DNA of 64,000 bases from contig NC_046677.1 in the NCBI RefSeq assembly GCF_003369915.1, positions 24,260,913 through 24,324,912 on the forward strand. Reading direction: 5' to 3'. Both the position numbers and the translations under genes were made by a program. Below the pieces are notes generated by a model that saw only the letters and a list, made by a program, of their open reading frames with translations, had not been told where the DNA came from and ran no database searches. This document shows, piece after piece, positions 22,785 to 34,474 of the stretch. This DNA is from Drosophila miranda. Lineage: Eukaryota > Arthropoda > Insecta > Diptera > Drosophilidae. The stretch's first letter is position 1, and every line of letters begins with the position of its first letter.

Positions 22785-25700
22785 AGCAGCATCGGCTGCT
22801 CTCATACTCCGCCTAGACGCAAGCGGAGCCGACGTAGTCCTGATCCAGGAGCCTTGGGTGGTAGGAGGCAAGGTCTGTGGATTGGGGACGAGGGAATACA
22901 AGATCATTGTATCCCAAAATGAAGGTAAAATCCGCACCTGCATACTTGCTAGAAAGCACCTAAATATCTTTCTGCTCCATAATTATAGCGATGGCGATAA
23001 CACGGCGGCAAGCCTAGAACTAAAAGGGAATCATCTCAGGCTGGTGGCGTCCTATATGGCCCACGAGGAGGATGATCCTCCGAACGACCTTGTTCGCAAA
23101 ATAGCCAGCGACAGCGAAAGGACGGACAAAGACCTACTTATGGGTTGCGATGCCAACGCCCACCACACCCAATGGGGGAGCACGGACACGAATGTAAGGG
23201 GTGAGTCACTGTTCAGCTTCATCCTGAACTCAAATTTATTCATATGCAATCGGTGTAACGACCCCACATTTATAATTAAAAATCGGCAGGAGGTCATTGA
23301 CCTCACGCTAGTGTCAAGCAAACTGCTGGACACAATCAAGAGCTGGAGAGTCCTAGGAGACCACTCCTTCTCGGACCACAGGTATATCGAGACGATATTA
23401 TCCTTCGATATTCCCAAACCAACCGACTATATCAACCCCAGAAAAGCCAACTGGGAAAAATATAACACAACCCTGGAGGAGCTACTCCCTCCTAACGCCC
23501 CTAATTGCCCGAACACTGAAGACAACCTAAACCGTCTTGTGAACAGGTTTACGGATGCGTGCAACAAAGCCTTCAAGGCAGCATGCCCTTCTACCAGACC
23601 AAGGGGGAAAAAGAAACCCCCCTGGTGGTCTAAGCAACTAGACACCCTTCGTAGAACTTGTAGGACTCTATTCAATAGAGCCACAAGAACTAAGGAGGAT
23701 ACTCACTGGGCAGACTATAAAACCAGTCTAGCACTATACAAAAAGGAAACGAGGAAGGCTAAAAGAGCCTCCTGGCAAAAATTTTGCTCCGAAATCGAGG
23801 AAACTTCGGAGGCCGCAAGACTCCGGAAAGTTCTCTCAAAAACTACCCCCTCGGTAGGTTACCTCAAAAAGAATGATGGCACGTGGACCAACTCTAGTGA
23901 GGAGTCCCTACACATTCTGCTCGACACGCATTTCCCCGGATGCACATCCACCGAGCCGTCACACCTCCCAGGAGAGGGATCGGTAGAATCGATGGACCAT
24001 ATCCTTACAAAACGGAACATAAGTTGGGCAGTAAACAGCTTCAACCCGTTTAAATCGCCTGGCCCGGACCAGGTAATCCCGGCCCAACTTCAGAAGGCCG
24101 GGGAGACGGCCATCAACTGGCTACATAGTATCTTCAGGAAGATACTGGCGGTATGTACAATACCGCAAGCGTGGCTTAAGGCTAGGATAGTTTTCATCCC
24201 TAAATCAGGCAAAGCCTCACACTCAACCCCGAAAGACTTTAGACCAATCAGTTTATCGTCTTTCCTACTCAAAACCTTTGAGAGACTTATCGGGTTACAA
24301 TTACGGACTACCATAAGTCCCCAGCTGTACTCAAGTGCGCAGCTTGCCTACCGGAAAGAAAAATCCACGGAAACGGCACTTCACGAAGTGATCTCGAGTG
24401 TAGAAAAATCCCTGCATCTCAAAGAATACTCACTAATAGCTTTTCTCGATATCGAGGGAGCCTTCAACAACGTCACACCGGGCGCCATTACAGAAGCCCT
24501 GACTGACCTGGGGGTGGACCGTCACTTGGTGATGCTCATTGATCAATTGCTCATACGCAGGACGGTGACATCATCGATGGGATCGTCCACCCAGTCAAGG
24601 TATGTCAACAGAGGAACCCCGCAAGGGGGAGTTCTGTCTCCTCTTCTATGGAACATTGCAATCAATAAGATTCTATGCGACCTGGAAGAGGGGGGCTGTA
24701 AAGTAGTGGCATACGCGGATGACGTTGCAATTATCTTTGCGGGGAAATACCCCCAAACACTATGCGACCTAATGACCGCAAAGCTTGCTCGATTGTCCGA
24801 ATGGACAGAATCGCGCGGATTGGGACTAAATCCCTCGAAAACGGAACTCGTGTTATTCACAAAAAAATACAAGGTCCCGCCAACACTAAACGGATACAGG
24901 CTCTCCTTCAGCGACAGTGCCAGTTACTTAGGGTTGGTAATTGACAAAAAGCTTAGCTGGAACCTGAATGTCAAGGATAGAGTGAGGAAGGCAACGACAG
25001 CATATATACTATACTTGCAAAAAAGCTATTGGCCTAAAGTGGGGCATGAACCCAAGCATAGTCCGATGGATATATCTGGCAATAGTCAGACCTATAAATC
25101 TCTACGGAGTTACTGTCTGGTGGCCTGCCCTAACAAAAAGGACAATCACCAATCAGCTGGGCAAGGTTCAGCGAACAGCCGCCCTCTGCATCAGTGGAGC
25201 TCTTCGAACTACACCAAATGATGCGCTAAACGCCATGTTATGCCTTCAGAGCCTTGACTTTGCAGGAAAGGAGCGGGCAGAAATGGCAGCAATACGTCTT
25301 AGGGACTCTGAACAATGGGTACCCCAGAACATAGGTCACTCATCTATACTAAATAAAAACAACATGGTCCCAGCAAGAACGGACTATCAAGTTACAATGG
25401 AGCACACGGAGACTCCATTCAGCATAATCATCCCTCATAGAGACGATTGGCTCGAGGGACTCCCCGGCCCAGACGGGGCCATAAGCATCTTCACGGATGG
25501 CTCAAAACTGGACGGCAGGGTTGGAGGAGGAATCTACTCTGAACAACTTAACATAAGGCAATATTTCAGGCTTCCGGATCACTGTAGCGTCTTCCAAGCG
25601 GAAGTTACAGCAATCAGGGAGGCTCTGTACTGCCTTCACACGGTTACCACCACGGCAACCAATCTAAACATCTACAGCGACAGCCAAGCTGCGATCAGAT

Positions 25701-26326
25701 CACTTAACGCGATCTCCTCGAACTCGGCTACTGTGGCGAAGTGCCGCAGATCTTTTCACGAGATGGCTCAGCAATTTGCTATCAGCCTTATATGGGTCCC
25801 GGGCCACCGGGATATCGAGGGCAACTGCATAGCGGACGAGCTGGCCAGATCTGGCACTACAACCCCCCTTCTCCAAGATAAGGAGGATATTTGTATGCCT
25901 ATGGCCACCTGCAAGCTCATCATAAAGGAGCAGTACACGCGACTGATAGACAACAAGTGGCAAATAGGGCCACGTTGTCGCACAGCTCGGCAAACATGGC
26001 CGACCATAGATAAGAAGCGCACCTCAGAGCTCTGCAAACTAGGCAGGGAAAGGTGCAGCGCAGTCATACGTTCCCTCACAGGACACTGGCTAGTAGGCAC
26101 CCACGCAAACAGGCTGGGTGCCCCATACAATGATTTCTGCCGCAGCTGCAGAGACGAGGACGAGGAGGAAACAGTGGAACACCTGTTCTGTTCCTGTCCA
26201 GCTCTCAGCAGAAGGAGGCTGCATCACTTGGGCTCTGCCTTTCTGAACGACATCTCGGAGATGTCCACGCTATGTCCCAGAAAGATCGTCAACTTTATAA
26301 GGGCATCTGGATGGGACAACTGTTGA
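22744..26326 (+). pseudogene. Retrotransposon ORF2 (EN-RT-RNase H), broken by one frameshift
   Basis: The start chosen is the ATG at 22744, just before the endonuclease motif ILQINLHHCKAA. The AP-type endonuclease shows VLIQEPWV, GCDANAHHTQWG and SDHRYI. Reverse transcriptase shows DFRPISLSS, FLDIEGAFNNV, RGTPQGGVLSPLLWN and the catalytic YADD. After a frame change at about 25018-25024, an RNase H domain follows with acidic residues in FTDGSK, QAEVTAIREAL and YSDSQAA and the VPGHRDIEGN loop. A Cys/His motif (CRSC, then HLFCSC) is near the C terminus. The lesion is in a run of six A; five would keep the frame. This enzyme performs target-primed reverse transcription when intact. Confidence 0.85.
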
Positions 26327-26367
26327 CATGAAGTCTCATCTGCAGGGAGGGAATGATCCCAAGCGGT

Positions 26368-26381
26368 AGTATCTAGATCTG
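26368..26381. repeat. Right target-site duplication of the non-LTR element
   Basis: AGTATCTAGATCTG, identical to 20940-20953. Confidence 0.85.
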
Positions 26382-27679
26382 TGTCAAGCACCTTGTTTTA
26401 CAGTGTTATCAGATAGTTGTCAATATAGCTGTAGCATATTTTTTCATATTTCAGTAAATAAACCGGCTTTTCAATATTTATGTTCGTCTTCGACACTGAA
26501 TTTTTTCGTAATATATTTACGTGAGTATGTAATGTGGCGGACCATTGAACGAATTCTCCCAGTGCGTACTCTTTGTCCTTATTTCCAAGAATTGATATCG
26601 GGATCAAGATACACAGGAATCAAATCCATGAATACGTCTAAGACATATCAATTTTAGAAAATGTATTTATTAATTACGTTTAAAAAAGTTTGCAAAACAG
26701 TATCTTAAAATAAAATTAACGAAATAGGGTATACAAATGGTATAGGGTATACACCAGCAACATTGACGTGACAACATTACGACTGTTTTTTTGTTTAAAC
26801 AATAGGAAAGACTATCCTCTTTCGTTTTTTTTTGTTAAACCATTTTCGCTAAAACCTTTTTTACGCAAAATCCAATAAAAGCAAGTATTTAAAATAAATC
26901 AGTCACGTAGAAAATAGGTTCATTAATTGGATAAGATTATGTGGGCATGGCTGAGAGTTTTATCTAGCTAGTGATGTTCGACGGAATATCAAAATCGAAG
27001 AATATGGTTTCCAATCCTTGACAGCGAACGATTAACCCTTTGCAAACCAAGGGGGTATTTTAATATTCCGCCGAAAATAATGAAAATTGAATAATTGCAG
27101 CGCAGTTCAGGTGAAAGATATCGTGTTTTTTATTAAGTTCAGATGAAATATGGCATGAATCTACAAGAATAATTTACAATCGTTAATATTTTCCGCCGCT
27201 TACCTCAAGTAGTTAACTATTTAACTAGAGGGGGCTTATTTCGTTTTTTCATCACGTAGAAAAATGGTTCATTAATTGGATCAAATTATGTGGGCAGGGC
27301 TGAGATATAAGAAAGATAATATTCGACGGAATATCAAAAACGAGGAATATGTATAATGGAATTTGAATTCGTCAGTATATTTACGGTATATTAAAATGTG
27401 ACAGTATATTTCGGTATATTTCTGAGGGTCAGACCGTAGACATATTTGACTAAAAAACGCAATAAATAATAATAATAATAAAACATAGCAAACATAGTAA
27501 ATACATTTGAAACGAATATCAATAAAAGTACCTCTGATTTCACAGGGACATAGAATTATTTTGTATTTCTGTTACTACAGATTGTTAGTATCACACACAG
27601 TTACACAATTTAAATCTTACTGTGAAATCTGTGGGCCTGTTTCTATTCTGTTAAATCTGTGCCCTTCTCAATAATATCG
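26382..27679. other. Intergenic region before AIF with a duplicated 100-bp block
   Basis: AT-rich DNA with no supported gene. Copies at 26903-27007 and 27252-27351 share tcacgtagaaaa, ggttcattaattgga, attatgtgggca and ttcgacggaatatcaaaa, in the same orientation. The AIF promoter motif lies further right at 27410. Confidence 0.65.
27410..27421 (+). promoter_or_regulatory. Ohler motif 6 core-promoter element, probably for AIF
   Basis: TTCGGTATATTT matches the Drosophila core-promoter consensus KTYRGTATWTTT exactly. Related GTATATTT words precede it at 27375-27393 and 27404. Just downstream, gggtcagaccg is a weak relative of motif 1 (YGGTCACACTR), its usual partner. It lies about 260 bp before the AIF start codon, which suits a housekeeping promoter. 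Confidence 0.5.
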
Positions 27680-30435
27680 ATGATGAGTCATTGGACGGCC
27701 CCATCGGTGATGCACAGCGTGATCCGGCGTGCCCATATACTGGCCAGAAAGAGAACCATAGTGCAGCCATCATCCCGACATGCCGCGTCGGTATATTGTG
27801 AGTGTGTGAGGTTATGTGGCTTGTCGAATGATTCTTCATGTTTTTATCATATCTTCCTCCTCGTTCGCAGATCTGCAACGGTCATGTCATGGAAACTTAT
27901 ATGAAATGGTAAAAAAGCGCTCGCTTGACGCACGCACTAAAGCTGATGCTCAGAAAAATCCGAATCAAAAAGTTTGTGTCCAAAAAGACATGGAGGAGGA
28001 GGTGGAATACGATACCGATGTTATAGAGTGTCCTCCTCATCCACAACCACGGCCTCCGCGTCAATTTCAAGCCAAATATCAAGATTATAGCCAGGCGGCT
28101 GATCATAAGTTCCCAGGGGTACCGCTGCCACACTTCATCATACCAATCCACTCAATACCGAGAAACTTATTTAAAATCTCGTTTCCTCCCCATTCCAGGC
28201 CCCTTCCAGCAGCAAGTACATGCCCACGGCCAAGCAGGTATTCTTCAAGCCAGTTAAATATGACACCAGAACTTCTGGCACACTATTGGATTGGCAAAAA
28301 CAATCGGACATGGATAAACACATGAGCAAGGATCCTTGTCGGCAGATGAGCAAGGATCCCTTCAAGCAGCCAGCAGAGGATCCTTGTGAGCAGTTTAAGC
28401 GAATGAGTTTAAAAAACGATCCGAAACAATGTCCGCCGAGTGGATCAGCAGCTCCAGACGGTGGTGATGGCTGCAACGGTAAGGATAGTGGAGACCCAAA
28501 CAAATCTCTGAAATTAAAATGCCTATTCGGTGCCTTGGCCGCAATGGTGGCTGGTGGACTGGTAAGTCTTAATCCTATCAAGAACTAATCAAAAATATAA
28601 ATATATTGGTTGTTACTCTTCAATGTTAAAGATTGCCTGGTTTCTGGCGAGTACAAAAAACGACGATAACAAAGGAGCCGGTGGTGGGAGTGCCGGTGAC
28701 GATAATTCGGCAGACGCTAAACGCGGCGTATCAGGCGTAACAAGTGAGAATGGAAACCACTCTTCTTTACTTAAGGGATGAGCCCATCGAAACTCAAAAT
28801 TATACTTTGGATACAGGTCCCGACAGCTCTGAGAAGCTACCCAAACATGTGCCTTATTTGATCATTGGCGGTGGCACAGCCGCCTTCTCTGCCTTCCGTT
28901 CCATCAAGTCGAACGATGCCAAGGCCAAGGTCCTGATTGTTAGTAATGAATACCGCAAGCCCTATATGCGTCCGCCCCTATCCAAGGAACTGTGGTATAC
29001 GCCCAATACCAACGAAAAACCCATCAAGGATTACCGCTTTAAACAATGGACTGGCTCCGAAAGAAGGTCAGTAACACAGTACTTATCTTCTCTTCAGACT
29101 CTAAGCTCTTGTTTCTCCCTGCAGCTTGTTCTTTGAACCGGATGAGTTTTTTGTGGATCCCGAAAAGCTTGAGGAGAGTGTAAATGGTGGTATAGCCGTC
29201 GCACAAGGATTCTCAGTGCAGAAGGTGGATGCCCAGAATCATACTGTGATATTGAACGACGGCTATAAGATCACTTACGATGAGTGCCTCATTGCTACGG
29301 GCTGTGCCCCCAAAAATCTGCCCATGTTCCGGGACGCAGCGCCCAGCGTGCGCGAGAAGGTGATGGTGTATCGCACACCCGATGACTTTGATCGCCTGCG
29401 ACGCTATGCCGCCGAGAAGCGTTCGATTACGATTGTGGGAAATGGATTCATTGGCAGCGAGCTGGCCTGCTCCCTGGCCCACTACTCGAAGGAGAATGGC
29501 GGTGGCAAGATCTATCAGGTCTTCCAGGAGAGCGGCAACATGTCCAAGGTCCTCCCCAACTATCTGAGTCGCTGGACGATGGCGAAGATGAAGAATCAGG
29601 GTGTGTGCGTCATCCCGAATGCCAGCATCAAGTCGGCCACCAGAGACGAGGAGTCGCTCAAATTGGAACTGAACAATGGCATGACACTGCTATCCGATAT
29701 TGTGGTGGTTTGTGTGGGCTGTTCGCCCAACACAAATCTAGCGTCGCCCAGCAAACTGGAGTTGGATCGTACCCTGGGCGGTTTTGTGGTCAATGCAGAA
29801 CTGGAGGCACGCCGGAATCTGTATGTGGCTGGCGATGTTTCTTGCTTTTATGATCCTTTGTTGGGCCGGCGACGAGTTGAACATCATGATCATTCGGTGG
29901 TCTCTGGCAAATTGGCAGGAGAGAATATGACAGGAGCAAGTAAGTGTCTACGCTCTCAATGTTTTTGAGAAAACTGTTTCATTAAAATTCTTGTGCATTT
30001 CCGTCCACAGAGAAACCCTATGTGCATCAGAGCATGTTCTGGTCAGATCTGGGTCCTGAAATTGGCTACGAGGGCATTGGCTTGGCTGACTCTTCTCTTC
30101 CCACCGTGGGCATCTTTGCCCTGCCCTCAGCAACCGACGCACGACCGAGCACAGACAACTTGACCATAAATCGAGAGGAGGACGATGGCAGCAAGCATAC
30201 GATTATAATTGATGAAAAATCAAATTCAGATGTGGTCACCTGTGATGATGATGCCCATGGAGAGCAGCCGAACTACGGCCGGGGTGTGATCTTCTATTTA
30301 AAGAATGAAAAGATTGTTGGCGTTCTCATGTGGAACCTCTTTAGCCGCGTAGGCTTAGCTAGGACGATAATTAATCAAAATAAGAAGTACGATGACCTCA
30401 ATGAGGTCGCCAAGTTGTTTGAAATCCACTCTTAG
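27680..30435 (+). CDS. AIF: Apoptosis-inducing factor (mitochondrial FAD oxidoreductase)
   Basis: Seven exons (27680-27797, 27871-28118, 28199-28561, 28632-28743, 28817-29066, 29125-29939, 30011-30435) give 776 aa. The N terminus is Arg/His-rich and lacks acidic residues, like a mitochondrial presequence. A hydrophobic segment at about residues 232-250 ([13 protein letters not shown] then IAWFLAS) probably anchors it in the inner membrane. The FAD-binding motif [12 protein letters not shown] is at about 294, the NADH-binding motif [18 protein letters not shown] at about 464, and the C-terminal AIF region begins at [20 protein letters not shown]. The protein maintains respiratory-chain biogenesis and can promote cell death. 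The exon-2 donor (GGG|GTACCG) is weak, so the N-terminal third is less certain. Poly(A) signal AATAAA is near 30696. Confidence 0.93.
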
Positions 30436-30774
30436 TAGTGGATCTTCCTCCCATTACCACCACCATTACCCCCTAGCAACAACAAAAACCAAACATGTAT
30501 ATATGCGATTTCCGCCATCAAACAGAAATTTTAGCTCCAATTTTTCGGTTTTTTTTTTGGAACCCCCCTTTAGTCAATCACTCGTCGACTAACGTATATG
30601 CACATAGATGATGACCATATAGATAGATATATTACGAACGTATATGTAAGGCGATGTGACGAGGACTGTGTTGAACTTTTGTGTGTGTTTTCCATAATAA
30701 ATTATCCTTTAAAATGTTAAATATGTATACCTGTTCGTAATACGGAACTGGCAGCTGGAGAGAGGACTCGTACC
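30436..30774 (+). other. AIF 3' UTR and short spacer
   Basis: The 3' UTR of AIF runs to the AATAAA at about 30696. Nothing else is recognised before the regulatory palindrome of the next gene. Confidence 0.6.
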
Positions 30775-30866
30775 TAAATCCGCGGGGCCATCTGCTTATT
30801 AGGGGTCTGCTCGGGATTAGCAAATTGGTAGGTAGATCTCTAATAAGCAATGGTCCCGCGGATTTA
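30775..30866. repeat. Imperfect palindrome upstream of the small gene
   Basis: The left arm at 30775-30802 (taaatccgcggggccat, ctgcttattag) is nearly the reverse complement of the right arm at 30840-30866 (ctaataagcaatggtcccgc, ggattta). The spacer contains one TAGGTAG site. Arms of about 27 bp differ at only a few positions. Confidence 0.75.
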
Positions 30867-30954
30867 CCCAATCGGTAGGTAGATTATCTTTATCCATCAG
30901 GTAAATCCTTTTGGCCTATAAAAGCCTTGCCCTAAATGCCAATGGACATCAGTT
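30829..30954 (+). promoter_or_regulatory. TAGteam (Zelda) sites, TATA box and Inr of the small intronless gene
   Basis: TAGGTAG at 30829-30835 and 30876-30882 and CAGGTAA at 30898-30904 are all members of the TAGteam heptamer family bound by Zelda. They are followed by TATAAAA at 30917-30923 and an initiator TCAGTT at 30949-30954 (A+1 at 30951), 34 bp from the TATA box. The predicted 5' UTR is 22 nt. This combination is typical of genes switched on before cellularisation. Confidence 0.65.
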
Positions 30955-30972
30955 CCTTGCCAGCCAGCAACC

Positions 30973-31473
30973 ATGAAGTACCACCGTGTGATGAACAAAC
31001 GAAAGACCAACCAGACCCCATCGCCAGCCAGGGAATCCGAATTGAATATCCACAAACAGGATTTTGATGGCCGCATCTCGTATGGTGCTTTGGAAATGGA
31101 GGCTGCTGCCGCTCTGCTCATGTTGCGCTATCAGTACGATAGGCAGTCGGTGCCAATGCCCTCCACCGCTGTAACACGTTCGCCCACACCGCCGCAGCAT
31201 ATCGCCGACAAATTGACGCCCAAGGATCAGGCTGTGCGCACTCCCGACTCTGCTCAGCCTATCAAGAAGCGTTCAATACCCAACCATCTGCTGAGACGCT
31301 CTTTGACTCCAGCCAAATCTACTACCAATGCAGGAGGATCATCATCGATAGTGAAAGCCAAATCCCGATTGACGCCTGTGCCCCGCCGTAGTGACAATGA
31401 CTGCAACAAAGTTCTGCTCAAGTCCTGCCGCAATATGATACGCGAGTTTTTGGACAATCAGGAACTTATCTAG
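30973..31473 (+). CDS. Small basic intronless protein, probably early-zygotic
   Basis: A single exon encodes 166 aa. The start ATG has an upstream context of aacc and sits 22 nt after a predicted initiator. The protein is rich in Lys/Arg, Ser/Thr and Pro, with repeated SP/TP dipeptides (TPSPA, SPTPP, LTPAK, LTPVP). The only hydrophobic stretch is GALEMEAAAALLMLRYQYDR at about residues 38-57, followed later by a Leu-containing C terminus (NMIREFLDNQELI). There is no signal peptide or membrane helix and no domain I recognise. The TATA/TAGteam promoter, lack of introns and small size match the early zygotic class (for example nullo, halo, Z600). halo maps to the same polytene region as I recall, so homology to halo is worth testing but is not claimed. 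Confidence 0.75.
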   Translation: MKYHRVMNKRKTNQTPSPARESELNIHKQDFDGRISYGALEMEAAAALLMLRYQYDRQSVPMPSTAVTRSPTPPQHIADKLTPKDQAVRTPDSAQPIKKRSIPNHLLRRSLTPAKSTTNAGGSSSIVKAKSRLTPVPRRSDNDCNKVLLKSCRNMIREFLDNQELI

Positions 31474-33057
31474 GGAGGAGAGGACGATGATGATCCATAG
31501 GATCTTCCAGTGTGTATATCATTTTTCATTTATTTATTACATATAAATTTGTTTCCGTTTTCTTGAATATTTTTTTAATACACATAAAATGTATATGTAC
31601 CTATTGATCGAAAGATATACTCGGTAAAGGTTTTTGCAAATGGAAGAACAGGTATTGTGGCGACACTAGAGTGCTAATTATTAGCTATTGGCGGTGTTTA
31701 AACTTAATGCGTAAGCGAAAAAACAGATAAAAAATATATATATATATCGTATGTACGAAAATTAGATGTACTATAAGATCTATGCAATATTTAATAATAA
31801 TTACAGGCACTAAAAACTAAGTTGGATGAGCGTGTGTGTGGTGTGGGGTTGATGGTCTGCGCCTCTCCATTCCATGACATTTCATTTATGTTTTGCATTT
31901 AATATAATTAATAAAGTGTGCTTCAAAATGTACAAAATTTCTATTGTTTTTTATGGTTTGTATGGGGCGACGTGCAGTTGTTTTACAAACTAAAATTGTT
32001 AATGCTTAAATGAACACTTCTGCTTTTTGCTCCGATTCCACAAATCTTTCCGTGAGGGCGCAGCCGCTTAGAAAACTAACATACAAATTATATAATAATA
32101 ATAATAATCGTATGAATAATGTTTTAATTGAAAACTAAATGTGTATATGCTCGTAATCATTGCTATAAAAATGGAAGCCAATGTTTTTTTTCTTCTTCAT
32201 GTTCTTGTATCTAAGGGCTAAGGGGTTTTCTCCAATTGAAATTGAATTTTGAAAGCTCTCTGTTTTCAGCTGTCGAGAGAGGCAGGCAGGCAGCAGGAGA
32301 GGCCGCCAGGGAGAAACAGAACGGAGAAACTGTTTCAGTTTCCACACCATGGATCCCATAGCTCCTGGATCTCTCCTGTGGCTGCATACTCCTCCTTCTG
32401 TGCTCTCCTCTTCTCCAGCCAATGAATCTGTTATCACAAGAAATCAATCTCTCTCTCTTCTCTTCCCGCGGATTATTTTTTGTATATCAATTAACAATTT
32501 TCTTTCCTTTCTTTCATATTTCGTATCGTATTTTTAACAATTGTTTTTTGTGTTTGTTTTTCGTTTTCATAAATTTGAAACCATTTTGTTGAGGCAACAT
32601 TTGTAAAGCTCAAAGGTGGCAACACTTACTCGCTAAGGGGCGGCGCTACTCTCGCTACACGCTACTCGTATGATTGTGGTTGATGCTTGGGGGGTCGGGG
32701 CGTGTGATAACTTATAATTTAATTCTGATTTAATGTAGAAATTGGCACATAATCAAAGGCTGCGCTGCGCCGTTTTTTTTTTTTGTTTTTTCAAGAACTC
32801 TACTTACAACAAAACGAAATTACATTCACTCTCGCTCGCTCGCTCCATTTCTCCTCTCTCTCTCTCGTTAGATTAGCTTAATAAATAATTTGATGTATAA
32901 AATATATATATATTGATGCAAATGTTTTTATCTATGTACAAAAGGCAACCACATCCAGCTAGGGGGCGGGCATAGGGGTGTGTTTATGTGTGTGCTGGTC
33001 CCATTTTTAGCTCAGGTAATGTTTGTGGGGGGAAAGGCAATGATGGGGGTGCTGCTC
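31474..33057. other. 3' flanks of the small gene and aop
   Basis: AT-rich sequence between convergent ends. An AATAAA near 31909 could serve the small gene, and TTTATT words (AATAAA on the minus strand) near 31527 could serve aop, whose 3' UTR occupies the right part. Simple CT-rich tracts occur at 32830-32870. No coding region is seen. Confidence 0.6.
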
Positions 33058-34442
33058 CTACTGCCGCATATGCCTAAACGCAGCTAACGCCTCTTCGGAC
33101 ACCTCAACACTGCCATTGCAATCACTGCTGTCCATGGGCACAGGCTGGGACTGATCGCTCGCCTCCATGGGCTTCGGCGAGTTGGAACCAGCGGGCAACT
33201 GTTGCTGCTGCTGCTGCTCCTCCGGCTTGGGTGACTGCTCTGCGGGCGAGGGCGCCGACTGATGATCGTTGTAGCGTATCAGCTTGATGGTCGTCAATCC
33301 ATCGGCATTGCGTATGAGCCTGCAGATGGAGATGATGCTTGGTATTAGGAGGCAACAGAAGCGCGTAGGCGGGGGGCCACTTACGGATAGCAGTCCTCGT
33401 TGCTGGCAGCTGCGGCGGCGGCACTCTTGCCGCTGACACTCAGATCCGTGGGCTTCAGGTCCTCTCCGGCGCTGTCCGATCCCGAGCTTCCCCCACCATT
33501 CTCCAGCTTCAGTGGATGGAATTGAAACTTGTCCGGCCCTGCGGCACCGGGCGTTTGCAGCGCTGGGGAATTGGGTGGCGCTCCTGCAGCGGCCGCCGTC
33601 GCGGACAGGTAATGGAAGGCTCCGTTGATGGCGTGCATGAAGAGCGGCGATGTGGGTGGCGGTCCATAGGCGGCAGCTGCTGCTGCAGCCACTGCTGCCA
33701 CAGCGGGCAGACTCATGGGACCATTACGGGAGGCAGGACGCTGGGGGGATTGCTGTTGCTGTTGTTGTTGTTGCTGCTGTTGTTGCTGCTGCTGCTGGCT
33801 CCAGTTCTGGACCGCTGCGGGGCTGCTGGGCGCTGGATTTCCATTGCCCTGCGCCATACCTTGTGCTCCTCCATTGCCAGCACCCGCTGCAGGGGTTGAC
33901 TGCCGCAGAAGCGATATATTCTTAATGTTCTTCAGCTCCGTGGGATTCCTCAGAAACTGATAGCAATGCCGTTCGCCCTGTACTTTGCGCAGGATATTAA
34001 CGCGATAGTAGTACCGCAGGGCGCGCGACATCTTGTCGTAGTTCATGGATAGATGGTTCTTCTGGATGCCCCACAGCTTGGCCAGCCCAGCGGGATCCAC
34101 AATCTTGAAGACGCCCGTGTCGCGGCACTTCCAGGCAATCAGATCGCTGTACTTTTGATTGCGATCGTTCAGCAGTTGCTGCAGAAAGTCCCACAAGAGG
34201 CGACCATCTAGAAAAGGAGCGAAAAGTGTGTTAGGAATGGATTTTGGATTTTGATCATTGCAATGTGCCACTCACTTGTATTGGGCTCAGAGTTCTCTGG
34301 AAAGAATTCCCTTTTCGCTTTGTACATATAACTGGGCGTTGTCGGGGCGGAAATGGATCCTCCGGCGGGTGCCACCACTGGTCCGGCTGTGTTGTCCAGC
34401 GTCAGCTTTTGGGGCTGCTGCTGTTGCACCGCCTGCATCTGC

Positions 34443-34474
<32 letters not shown>

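Larger units (their letters stand above)
20954..26367 (+). mobile_element. Full-length non-LTR retrotransposon, LOA-like (Bilbo/TRIM/Baggins type)
   Basis: A 5414-bp element lies between perfect 14-bp direct repeats. In order it has a 475-nt 5' UTR starting with a ribozyme-like fold, ORF1 (21429-22784, one internal stop), and ORF2 (22744-26326, one frameshift) with endonuclease, reverse transcriptase, RNase H and a C-terminal Cys/His motif. A short 3' UTR of 41 nt ends without a poly(A) tail. A nucleic-acid-binding domain without CCHC knuckles in ORF1 together with RNase H in ORF2 fits the LOA clade, whose Bilbo and TRIM families I recall from obscura-group flies. The family assignment is inference. 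It lies downstream of TBCD, same strand. Confidence 0.9.

Noticed and set aside
28744..28816. Coding use of the stretch before [12 protein letters not shown]
   Set aside because: The reading frame from the preceding exon stops here. A 73-bp GT-AG intron restores the phase, so the segment is intronic.
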